Shown one piece after another: positions 56,708 through 64,000 of a stretch of DNA of 64,000 nucleotides (positions are counted from its first letter, which is position 1; each line of letters begins with the position of its first letter). Source of the DNA: Klebsiella michiganensis (lineage in GTDB: Bacteria; Pseudomonadota; Gammaproteobacteria; Enterobacterales; Enterobacteriaceae). Below the pieces are notes generated by a model, which saw nothing but the letters and a program-made list of their open reading frames with translations, ran no database searches and was not told where the DNA came from. The translations under genes and the position numbers were made by a program. Where the stretch lies: the NCBI GenBank assembly GCA_000963575.1, contig CP011077.1, forward strand, positions 4,154,001 to 4,218,000, written 5' to 3'.

Positions 56708-56885
56708 TACCCCTCACCCTAACCCTCTCCCCTGAGGGGAGAGGGGACAGTAAATTGCCCCTATGCAATTTATTTTTCACCCTCGCCATTTCTGGGAAAC
56801 GGCCGGGTTAAGGGCAATCACTCAACGCCTCAGCAAACCAGTTTTTCCCCCTCGCCCTTCCAGGGTGAGGGTCGGGGTGAGGGTA
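56708..56885. repeat. MITE-like dispersed repeat in the lysA-lysR region
   Basis: 178-bp segment bounded by TA at both ends with inverted termini: TACCCCTCACCCTAACCCTC at the left, and the complement of TACCCTCACCCCGACCCTC at the right. Just inside the left end is a hairpin CCCTCTCCCC-TGA-GGGGAGAGGG. The CCCTCACCCTAACCCTCTCCC motif is a recurrent intergenic repeat in gamma-proteobacteria. It ends 22 bp before the lysR ATG. Confidence 0.6.
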
Positions 56886-56907
56886 AACAACATCAGCGGA
56901 ACAAACC

Positions 56908-57831
56908 ATGCCAGCCATCAACCTGCGCCATATCGAAATCTTTCACGCTGTGATGACAGCCGGCAACCTCACCGAAGCCGCAGGCCTGCTGCACACCTCC
57001 CAGCCTACGGTCAGCCGGGAACTGGCTCGCTTTGAAAAACTCATCGGCCTGCAGCTGTTCGAGCGCAGTCGGGGCCGTCTTTACCCCACCGTTCAGGGGC
57101 TGCGGCTATTTGAAGAGGTTCAGCGCTCCTGGTACGGGCTGGATCGTATCCTTAATGCCGCCGAAAGCCTGCGCGAGTTCCGCCAGGGCGAGCTGTCCAT
57201 CGCCTGCCTGCCGGTGTTTTCTCAATCCTTTTTGCCGCGCCTGATGCAGCCGTTCCTGGCCCGTTACCCGGACCTCAGCCTGAACATCGTGCCGCAGGAG
57301 TCGCCGCTGCTGGAAGAGTGGCTTTCCGCCCAGCGCCATGACCTGGGGCTGACGGAAAACGTCACCACGCCTGCCGGAACGGAACGCCAGACCCTGCTCA
57401 CGCTGAACGAAGTCTGCGTCCTGCCTGCCGGGCACAAACTCGCCGCGAAAGCAGAACTCACGCCGCAGGATTTTGCCGGGGAGAATTACATTAGCCTGTC
57501 GCGTACCGACAGCTATCGCCAGCTGCTGGACTCGCTGTTTCAGGAGCACGACGTGAAGCGAAGAATGGTGGTTGAAACCCACAGCGCCGCGTCCGTCTGC
57601 GCGATGGTCCAGGCGGGGGTGGGCGTGTCGATTGTCAACCCGTTAACCGCGCTGGATTACCACGCGCGAGGGGTGGTGGTGCGCCGGTTCAGCGTGGCGG
57701 TGCCTTTTACCGTCAGCCTGATCCGGCCTTTGCACCGCCCGGCCTCAGCGCTGGTCAGCGCGTTCAGCGACCGCCTACAGCACAGCATGCATCTGTACAG
57801 TGACCCGCTGAACGCGCTGCTCAACCGCTAG
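56908..57831 (+). CDS. lysR: LysR, activator of lysA
   Basis: 307-residue founding member of the LysR family; it activates lysA in response to diaminopimelate and is repressed by lysine. N-terminal HTH: MPAINLRHIEIFHAVMTAGN with TSQPTVSRELARFEKLIGLQLF. Divergent from lysA with 306 bp between starts, more than half of it a repeat element. Convergent with the MFS gene, one base between stop codons. Confidence 0.95.
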   Translation: MPAINLRHIEIFHAVMTAGNLTEAAGLLHTSQPTVSRELARFEKLIGLQLFERSRGRLYPTVQGLRLFEEVQRSWYGLDRILNAAESLREFRQGELSIACLPVFSQSFLPRLMQPFLARYPDLSLNIVPQESPLLEEWLSAQRHDLGLTENVTTPAGTERQTLLTLNEVCVLPAGHKLAAKAELTPQDFAGENYISLSRTDSYRQLLDSLFQEHDVKRRMVVETHSAASVCAMVQAGVGVSIVNPLTALDYHARGVVVRRFSVAVPFTVSLIRPLHRPASALVSAFSDRLQHSMHLYSDPLNALLNR

Positions 57832-57832
57832 C

Positions 57833-58999
57833 TTACTGCTCTGTTACGGGCTGCTGGTGGCCGGAGCCATTACTGAAGTTAATCAGGCAAATAATCAGCC
57901 CCACAACCGCTAATCCGGCCGCGGCCACCGGCACCGCCGTCAGGCCGTACCCACGTTCAATCACCGTCCCGCCAACCCACGCGCCCAGGGCATTACCCAC
58001 GTTAAAGGCGGCAATATTAAGCGTGGAGACCAGGTTCGGCGCCTCTTTGCCGTGCAGCACCACATTGATTTGCAGCGCAGGCACGGTGGCAAACGCCGCC
58101 ATCGCCCACAGGAACAGTGTGATTTCCGCAAGCCATGCTCCGTGGCTGGTCCAGCGGAACAACAGCGAGAAGACGGCAATCAGGCTGAAGCTAAGGATCA
58201 GGCTGAACGACACGCGCCAGTCCGCCAGGCGTCCCCCCAGAATGTTACCCACCGTCAGCCCCGCGCCTATCAGGAACAGCGTCCAGCTCACGCCCCTCGG
58301 CGTAATCCCGGTGACCTGTAGCAGCATCGGCGCCACATAGCTGAACAGCGCAAACATCGCGGCAGAGAAGAACACCGTCATGCTGAGGGACAACCAAAGC
58401 TTGCCGTGCGCCAGCGCTTTGATTTCGCTTTTTAAGTCGGTGGCCTCTTCATCCTTCTGCGACGGCAGGCTGACCACCAGGGCCAGGAAAGCAATGACCC
58501 CGATAACGGCCACGCCCCAGAAAGTGGCTCGCCAGCCGTAAAGCTGCCCAAACCAGGTTCCAATGGGCACGCCCAGCACATTGGCCAGCGTTAAGCCGGT
58601 AAACATCAGCGCCACCGCCGAAGCCTTGCGTCCGGCGGGCACGAGGCTTGCCGCAACGACGGCACCAATCCCGAAGAACGCGCCGTGGCACAGCGCCGTG
58701 ATAACGCGCGCCAGCATCAGGAAGTTGTAGCTCAGCGCCAGGGCGCACAGCAGGTTGCCGACGATGAAAATCACCATCAGCAAAATTAACGACAGCTTGC
58801 GCGGCAAACGAGCGGTGAGCAAAGCCATGATTGGCGCGCCAATGGCAACCCCCAGCGCATAGCCGCTGATAAGCCAGCCGGCGACGGGAATGGAGACATG
58901 GAGATCCCCCGCCACTTCGGGCAGCAGCCCCATAATCACGAACTCCGTCGTGCCGATGGCAAACGCACTCATCGCCAGCGCCAGTAAGGAAACAGGCAT
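57833..58999 (-). CDS. MFS efflux transporter, AraJ/YdhP (DHA1) type
   Basis: 388-residue 12-segment drug/sugar efflux carrier. Hallmarks: FAIGTTEFVIMGLLPEVAGDL at the N-terminus (YdhP/AraJ/YdeA group) and motif C-like GLTLANVLGVPIGTWFGQLYGW. ATG 58999 follows CCGGAG; the frame extends to 59047 without support. Substrate unknown. It sits between lysR and racD, a slot with no MFS gene in E. coli. Confidence 0.85.
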   Translation of the reverse strand: MPVSLLALAMSAFAIGTTEFVIMGLLPEVAGDLHVSIPVAGWLISGYALGVAIGAPIMALLTARLPRKLSLILLMVIFIVGNLLCALALSYNFLMLARVITALCHGAFFGIGAVVAASLVPAGRKASAVALMFTGLTLANVLGVPIGTWFGQLYGWRATFWGVAVIGVIAFLALVVSLPSQKDEEATDLKSEIKALAHGKLWLSLSMTVFFSAAMFALFSYVAPMLLQVTGITPRGVSWTLFLIGAGLTVGNILGGRLADWRVSFSLILSFSLIAVFSLLFRWTSHGAWLAEITLFLWAMAAFATVPALQINVVLHGKEAPNLVSTLNIAAFNVGNALGAWVGGTVIERGYGLTAVPVAAAGLAVVGLIICLINFSNGSGHQQPVTEQ

Positions 59000-59202
59000 T
59001 GTATAACTCCGGTTGCAGACATGATGAATAGCCATTGCTGTGCGCAATCGCCTGTAGTGTGAGGATTTCAGAGGAGCAGCTTTTTGGAATAATGTGCGCT
59101 ACATAACAAATTTATAACACATAAGAGGCCGGGCATGACCCGGCACGGGGTGGGGATAAAGTAGGCACGACATTTAATTTATTGATGGTAAAAGAAAAAC
59201 AC

Positions 59203-59901
59203 CTATTCTTCACCGCACATAAAGAGAACTGCATCGGCGGCGTGAATTGCTGCGGTGTCAAACACCGGCAGCGGACAGTCCCGCTGACCAAGCAGCAGAC
59301 CAATTTCGGTGCAGCCGAAGATAACCCCCTCAGCACCCTGCGCCTGCAGCGCCTGAATGACCTGCTGATAATAGCGCTTCGACTCTGGGTTAATGATCCC
59401 GAGGCACAGCTCATCGAAGATTATCTGGTTAATTCGCTGACGTTGGGACGCGTCCGGAATAATAGAGCGGATGCCAAACTGCTCCTGCAGGCGGCCACGA
59501 TAAAAGTCCTGCTCCATGGTATAGCGAGTTCCCAGCAGAGCAACCTGACTTACTCCGTGCGCCGCAATCACTCGCCCGGTAGCGTCGGCAATATGCAGAA
59601 ATGGCAAAGCGCAGCGGGACTCAATATGCTCCGCGACTTTGTGCATGGTGTTCGTACACAGCACAATGCCTTCGGCACCGGCCTTTTGCAGCCCCAGCGC
59701 CGCCTCGGCCAGCATCTCACCGGCTTTGTCCCACTCGCCGGCAGACTGGCAAGCCTCTATCTCGTGAAAATCAACGCTGTGCAGCACAATTTTGGCCGAG
59801 TGCAGCCCACCCAGACGCTGTTTGATCCCTTCGTTAATTAACCGGTAGTAGGGAATGGTGGATTCCCAGCTCATGCCGCCCAGCAGCCCAATCGTTTTCA
59901 T
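59203..59901 (-). CDS. racD: Broad-specificity amino acid racemase RacD (YgeA)
   Basis: 232-residue aspartate/glutamate racemase-family protein. The two catalytic cysteines are visible in VLCTNTMHKVAEHI and IFGCTEIGLLLGQ, with GLLGGMSWEST at the N-terminus. E. coli YgeA makes D-amino acids such as D-homoserine at low rates and also follows lysR there. Confidence 0.93.
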   Translation of the reverse strand: MKTIGLLGGMSWESTIPYYRLINEGIKQRLGGLHSAKIVLHSVDFHEIEACQSAGEWDKAGEMLAEAALGLQKAGAEGIVLCTNTMHKVAEHIESRCALPFLHIADATGRVIAAHGVSQVALLGTRYTMEQDFYRGRLQEQFGIRSIIPDASQRQRINQIIFDELCLGIINPESKRYYQQVIQALQAQGAEGVIFGCTEIGLLLGQRDCPLPVFDTAAIHAADAVLFMCGEE

Positions 59902-59980
59902 TCTTATCCCCTGTTTGCTGTTTCCCTCCGGTTATAACCTTTATCCCGGTAAGAAAAAAGCCTCAGACGGGAGGCTGACA

Positions 59981-60919
59981 TCAGCCGACAGCTAATGCAT
60001 CAGGTGAGGGTAACGCTCGCTGAGCGAGTGGCTCTTCTTCCCCCCAGAACCGGACTATCTCCGCCTGCACCCAGTCACAAAAATAGCCGACGCGCGGCAG
60101 TTCCCGCTTGCCCTGTGGGATCTCCAGCCAGTAACCATTCCCGCTTTCAAGCTCCAGCTCCGCCAGCGGCACTAATAATCCCCCACGTAGCTCGTTGCGG
60201 ATCATCATCCTGTCGAGCACCGCGTACCCCGCCCCGGTCACACAGGCGTTGATCACCTGATCCTCAGTGCTGAACTCCAGCCCGCCGGAAAGCAGACTTT
60301 CATTTTCACCGGTCGCCGCAAGCCAGCGAGACCAGTTATCCAGCCGGATCTCACCGTTAAGAATATGCAGCTGCGGCTGGGATGCCAGCGGCGGAAAAAC
60401 GCCATCAATCATCAGCAGCGGGCTGGCCACCAGCAGCAGTTTTTCATGGCACAGCCACTGCCCCCGGCCTTCGCTTTCCTGGCGGGTGCCAAAGCGGATG
60501 GCGCAGTCAAAATCGCTGTATTTCTGCCGGGTTTCGCTGATAAGGGCAATTTGTAGCTGGCCGTTACGCTGACGAAGCGCCACCAGTCTCGGCGCCAGCC
60601 AGCGGGTGGCAAATGTCGGGGCAACCTGCAGGCGCAGATGCTGTAAGGGGTTGCGAAGCTGAACGTGGCAAACGCCCTCTTCAAGAATATCCAGCGACTG
60701 GCGCACTACCGGTAACAGCAGCACCGCATCCTGAGTCAGCTCCAGCCCGCTGTGGGTACGAACAAACAGCAGTTTGCCGAGAAACGCTTCAAGCTGCTTG
60801 ATTTGCCGGCTGGCGGCGCTCTGTGTAATGCACAACGCCTGCGCCGCCTTGCTAAAGCTAAGCGTCCGGCAGGTCTCTTCAAAGACTCTTAACATGCTGA
60901 GTGACGGGAGTTTTCTCAT
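59981..60919 (-). CDS. LysR-type transcriptional regulator (GcvA-like)
   Basis: 312 residues from ATG 60919 (MRKLPSLSMLRVFEETCR), where the spacing to the HTH fits GcvA-like regulators; in-frame starts at 60931 and 60952 are possible and no strong ribosome site decides. HTH: SFSKAAQALCITQSAASRQI. Divergent from the MFS-Fae-AKR cluster with about 240 bp between starts, so it is the likely local regulator. Inducer unknown. Confidence 0.85.
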   Translation of the reverse strand: MRKLPSLSMLRVFEETCRTLSFSKAAQALCITQSAASRQIKQLEAFLGKLLFVRTHSGLELTQDAVLLLPVVRQSLDILEEGVCHVQLRNPLQHLRLQVAPTFATRWLAPRLVALRQRNGQLQIALISETRQKYSDFDCAIRFGTRQESEGRGQWLCHEKLLLVASPLLMIDGVFPPLASQPQLHILNGEIRLDNWSRWLAATGENESLLSGGLEFSTEDQVINACVTGAGYAVLDRMMIRNELRGGLLVPLAELELESGNGYWLEIPQGKRELPRVGYFCDWVQAEIVRFWGEEEPLAQRALPSPDALAVG

Positions 60920-61161
60920 TGTTGTCATCATCCGCGGGCAAGCACCAGTCATGTTAATAATATGTTTCTAACCGGCCCTGAAACGCCATCCCCCCGCGCA
61001 GCTATTTCTGCAAAACAGGAGAGGGATCACATGCGTTTTTTGCCTGGGGGTATGACTAAAACGCACTCGCCTGCTGATGCGCTTTGCTGCCACATTGTTA
61101 ACGCAACTGAAACATAAAAAATACAAATACCCTACAAAACCACCTCACAGGAGGAGGCGTC

Positions 61162-62523
61162 ATGTCCCACCTGACACAACAGTACACCCGTATGGATGAC
61201 GTGCCGTTAAACCGTTTCCATATCAAAATCGCCGGTCTCACCTTCGGCGCACACTTTACCGACGGCTACGTGCTCGGCGTCATCGGCTTCGCGCTGGCTC
61301 AGATCAAACCCCAAATGGGATTAACGCCCTTCTGGGAAGGGATGCTCGGCAGCTCGGCGCTGATCGGCTTGTTTCTCGGCAGCCTGGTGTTGGGCTGGAT
61401 CTCCGATTACGTTGGCCGCCAGAAGATCTTCTGCTTCAGCTTTGTGGTGATCACGCTCGCTTCAGCGCTGCAGTTTTTCGCGACAACGCCAGAACAGTTG
61501 TTCTTCTTGCGGGTAATGGTCGGTATCGGCCTCGGCGGCGACTTCTCTGTCGGCCACACCATGCTGGCGGAGTTTTCCCCACGGAAACATCGCGGCGTCC
61601 TGCTCGGTTCATTCAGCGTGATCTGGACCTTTGGCTACGTGGCCGCGGGTTTTGCCGGGCACTTCTTAACGGCGCTTGGCCCGGACGCCTGGCGCTGGCT
61701 GCTCTCCTCTTCGGCCCTGCCCGCGCTGATTATTCTGCTGATGCGCATCGGCACGCCAGAATCACCGCGCTGGCTGATGGGCAAAGGGCGACGAGAAGAA
61801 GCTATGGCGATTGTCCGCAAGTACTTCGGCCCTAACGTACTGCTGGTGGATGAAGCCCCGGTCGCCTCGAAACAGCGCTTTATGTCGCTGTTCGGGCCGA
61901 AATACCGCCGTCGTACCGCCTTTAATAGCCTGTTTTTTGTCTGCCTGGTGATCCCGTATTTCGCCATCTACACCTTCCTGCCGTCGATTCTGCAGGTCAT
62001 GGGGCTGAACAATAACTTCACCACCGATCTGCTGCTAAACGCCCTGCTGATCGTCGGCGCGCTCCTGGGGATCTTGCTGACCGTTGTCTGCTCGCGCCGC
62101 GGCTTCCTGATCGGTTCGTTTGTCTTCCTCGCCGCCTGCCTGGTGATGCTCAGCATCATTCCGGTCAGCCAGTCCGGCTGGTTAATTCTGTTCTTTGCCG
62201 CTTTCACGCTGGTGATGTCGGCGGTCAGCAATCTGGTGGGCGTTTTCCCGGCCGAGAGCTTCCCGACGGAAGTGCGTTCCATGGGCGTCGGCTTTGCCAC
62301 CTCCATGAGCCGCCTCGGCTCCGCCATTGGCACCGGTTTATTGCCGCTGGCCATTCTGAATTACGGCATGCAGGCCACCACCGGCATGCTGGCGCTGATC
62401 CTCGTCATCGGTGCCATTGTCTCTCTCGCCTGGGCGCCAGAAACCAAAGGGCTAACCCTGGTAGATGCCGCTCACGATCCGGCCCAGCGCCACGGCAATG
62501 CCGCCGCTGAACCGGCTAAATAA
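61162..62523 (+). CDS. MFS transporter (sugar/organic-acid porter type)
   Basis: 453-residue major facilitator with about 12 hydrophobic segments. Motif A is GWISDYVGRQKIF after TM2; PESPRWLMGKGRREEA closes the first half and PAESFPTEVRSMGVG lies in the second, both of the sugar-porter/YaaU-like group. First gene of a co-directional run (26 bp to the Fae homologue). It starts at ATG 61162 behind CAGGAGGAGG. Substrate unknown; likely an importer for the pathway encoded behind it. Confidence 0.85.
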   Translation: MSHLTQQYTRMDDVPLNRFHIKIAGLTFGAHFTDGYVLGVIGFALAQIKPQMGLTPFWEGMLGSSALIGLFLGSLVLGWISDYVGRQKIFCFSFVVITLASALQFFATTPEQLFFLRVMVGIGLGGDFSVGHTMLAEFSPRKHRGVLLGSFSVIWTFGYVAAGFAGHFLTALGPDAWRWLLSSSALPALIILLMRIGTPESPRWLMGKGRREEAMAIVRKYFGPNVLLVDEAPVASKQRFMSLFGPKYRRRTAFNSLFFVCLVIPYFAIYTFLPSILQVMGLNNNFTTDLLLNALLIVGALLGILLTVVCSRRGFLIGSFVFLAACLVMLSIIPVSQSGWLILFFAAFTLVMSAVSNLVGVFPAESFPTEVRSMGVGFATSMSRLGSAIGTGLLPLAILNYGMQATTGMLALILVIGAIVSLAWAPETKGLTLVDAAHDPAQRHGNAAAEPAK

Positions 62524-62549
62524 CGCTCACGCTTAACAGGAGAAATTTC

Positions 62550-63053
62550 GTGGAAATGTATATCGGAGAAGGGTTTGAAGGTAACGGCGTTAACGCCTCG
62601 CACATCAACATCATGATTGGCCCACGCAGCGGCGTGGTTGGCCAGGCTTTTTCCAGCAGCCTCGCTTCACCAAGCCAGGGTCACTGCCCGTTTATGGTGG
62701 TGATCAAGCCTAACGTTCCGGCCAAACCGATGACGCTGTATGTCAATAAAGCGGAAATCAGCGGCGAACTGCACGGCAATGCCACCTGGGGTGCGTCTCA
62801 GGCCGCCATCGCCAAAGCGGTCACCGAAGCGCTGCTGGACGGCACGCTGCCGCCGGAAGCGGAAGACAACTGGTGCATCGTCACCGCCAACTGGGTGAAC
62901 CCCGGCTGCAACGATATCGATGAGGTGTACCACAACAATTATCGCGCCTGCCGTCAGGCCATCCGCGCGGCGATGGGCAAACTGCCGCAGCGCAGCCAGA
63001 TTGCTGACGCACTGCCGCAGCTCGGCAACCCTTTCTACACCCCAAAAGCCTGA
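62550..63053 (+). CDS. Formaldehyde-activating enzyme (Fae) homologue
   Basis: 167-residue single-domain protein of the Fae family. The N-terminal YIGEGFEGNGVNASHINIMI matches the Fae pattern, with the histidine at the catalytic position (His18 from GTG); later ASQAAIAKAVTEALLDGTLP and YHNNYRACRQAIRAAMG also fit. True Fae condenses formaldehyde with tetrahydromethanopterin, a cofactor enterobacteria are not known to make, so the substrate or carrier must differ. GTG 62550 has an AGGAG 7 nt upstream; ATG 62556 is the alternative. Followed by an aldo/keto reductase 9 bp on. Confidence 0.82.
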   Translation: MEMYIGEGFEGNGVNASHINIMIGPRSGVVGQAFSSSLASPSQGHCPFMVVIKPNVPAKPMTLYVNKAEISGELHGNATWGASQAAIAKAVTEALLDGTLPPEAEDNWCIVTANWVNPGCNDIDEVYHNNYRACRQAIRAAMGKLPQRSQIADALPQLGNPFYTPKA

Positions 63054-63062
63054 GGAGGCGAA

Positions 63063-64000
63063 ATGGAATACGTCAATCTGGGCCACAGCGGCCTGAAAGT
63101 TTCTCGCCTGTGCCTTGGCACCATGAACATGGGCAGCAAGCAGTGGAAACCGTGGATTTTTGACGAGTCGCAAAGCGAGCCGCTGATCCGCCACGCGCTG
63201 GAGTCCGGCATCAACTTTATCGACCTGGCAGATTTCTACTCCAGCGGCGCCGGGGAAGAAGTGGTCGGCAACGTATTAAAACGCATTGCCCGCCGGGATG
63301 ATCTGGTACTCACCACCAAAGTGGGCTACCCCATTGGCACCGGATTTAACAACCAGGGCCATTCACGCAAGCACATCATGGAAAGCATCGACGGCAGCCT
63401 GAAGCGCCTCGGCACCGACTACGTCGATATCTACATGCTGCACTACTTCGATGTGAATACGCCCGTAGAGGAAACCTGGGCGGCGATGAATGACATCGTC
63501 CGCAGTGGTAAAGCGCGCTACGTCGGTGTTTCAACCATGTACACCTGGCAACTGGCAAAAATTCTTTGGTGCTGCGAGCGCTATGGTTACGCAAAACCAA
63601 TCAACATGCAGCTGCAGCTGAACTGCGCCTACCGCGAAGAAGAGCGGGAAATGATCCCCTTCTGCCGCGACCAGGGGCTTGGGGTTTCAGTCTTCAGCCC
63701 GCTCGCTCGTGGCCTGCTGAGCTGCGACTTTAACTCCGTGCGCAACCAGACCGACTTCTTCACTCAGGAGATGTATGCGGACCTTACTTCCCGCAACGTC
63801 GCCCAGTCCGTCAGCCATGTAGCTCAGCTGCGCGGCCTGCCTCCGGCGCAAATTGCTCAGGCGTGGGTACTGAACCACCCCGGCGTGGACTGCATGCTGG
63901 TTGGCGCGGATTCCGTGCAGCAAATTGACAGCGCAGTTGCCGCACTCAGCACGGCGCTTGATGAAGATGAACGCTACGAACTGGAGCGCAACTACACGCC
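63063..64000 (+). CDS. Aldo/keto reductase (YajO/Tas-like), 3' end beyond the window
   Basis: About 312 codons visible, running off the edge. Catalytic tetrad intact: Asp54 and Tyr59 (NFIDLADFYSSG), Lys86 (LTTKVGY), His127 (YMLHYFD). A TGAGGAGG sequence joins the Fae stop codon to this gene's ribosome site, so both are one transcript. It probably reduces an aldehyde or sugar-type carbonyl with NADPH. Confidence 0.88.
   Translation, partial: MEYVNLGHSGLKVSRLCLGTMNMGSKQWKPWIFDESQSEPLIRHALESGINFIDLADFYSSGAGEEVVGNVLKRIARRDDLVLTTKVGYPIGTGFNNQGHSRKHIMESIDGSLKRLGTDYVDIYMLHYFDVNTPVEETWAAMNDIVRSGKARYVGVSTMYTWQLAKILWCCERYGYAKPINMQLQLNCAYREEEREMIPFCRDQGLGVSVFSPLARGLLSCDFNSVRNQTDFFTQEMYADLTSRNVAQSVSHVAQLRGLPPAQIAQAWVLNHPGVDCMLVGADSVQQIDSAVAALSTALDEDERYELERNYT

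Overview
The window is chromosomal DNA of a member of the family Enterobacteriaceae outside Escherichia, with moderately high G+C. Most of it follows the gene order known around 61-64 min of the E. coli K-12 map: rlmD-barA, yqcA-truC-yqcC-csrB-syd-queF-ppnN-sdaC-sdaB, xni-rlmM-ygdD-gcvA-gcvB-ygdI-csdA-csdE-tcdA-mltA-metZWV-amiC-argA, recD-recB-ptrA-recC, ppdC-ygdB-ppdB-ppdA-thyA-lgt-ptsP-rppH-mutH, ygdR-tas-lplT-aas-omrA-omrB-galR and lysA-lysR. The proteins closely match E. coli in length and motifs, but the species cannot be named from sequence alone. No prophage, insertion sequence, integrase or CRISPR array was seen.

Layout. 1-880: 5' part of rlmD. 940-6018: the hybrid sensor kinase BarA, then a ramR-romA-ramA regulatory cassette where E. 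coli carries the gud (glucarate) genes. 6065-14410: the yqcA-to-sdaB block, with the CsrB sRNA and an upstream UvrY-type palindrome. 14477-15661: an accessory aminotransferase. 15845-25573: RNA modification, sulfur transfer and cell-wall genes, the GcvB sRNA and three initiator tRNAs. 25800-38953: argA behind twin ARG boxes, then recombination genes recD, recB, recC with ptrA. 38961-49895: four minor-pilin-like genes, thyA-lgt, ptsP-rppH, a DnaA-box region matching the location of DARS2, mutH, ygdR, tas and lplT. 49888-57831: aas, OmrA/OmrB, galR, an accessory GNAT and LacI-type regulator, lysA and lysR. 57833-64000: accessory segment with an MFS efflux gene, an aspartate/glutamate racemase gene and a LysR-controlled cluster of MFS transporter, formaldehyde-activating-enzyme (Fae) homologue and aldo/keto reductase, cut by the window edge.

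How genes connect. BarA (with UvrY, not in this window) activates csrB, whose RNA sequesters CsrA; kinase and target RNA lie 4 kb apart. RamR is expected to repress romA-ramA through a palindrome overlapping a near-consensus promoter. RecB, RecC and RecD form exonuclease V. CsdA, CsdE and TcdA cooperate in sulfur transfer and ct6A tRNA modification. LplT and Aas recycle lysophospholipids. GcvA controls GcvB, and LysR controls lysA.

The least explained content is the Fae-like cluster at the right end (enterobacteria are not known to make tetrahydromethanopterin), a dispersed stem-loop repeat in three intergenic gaps, and a MITE-like repeat between lysA and lysR.
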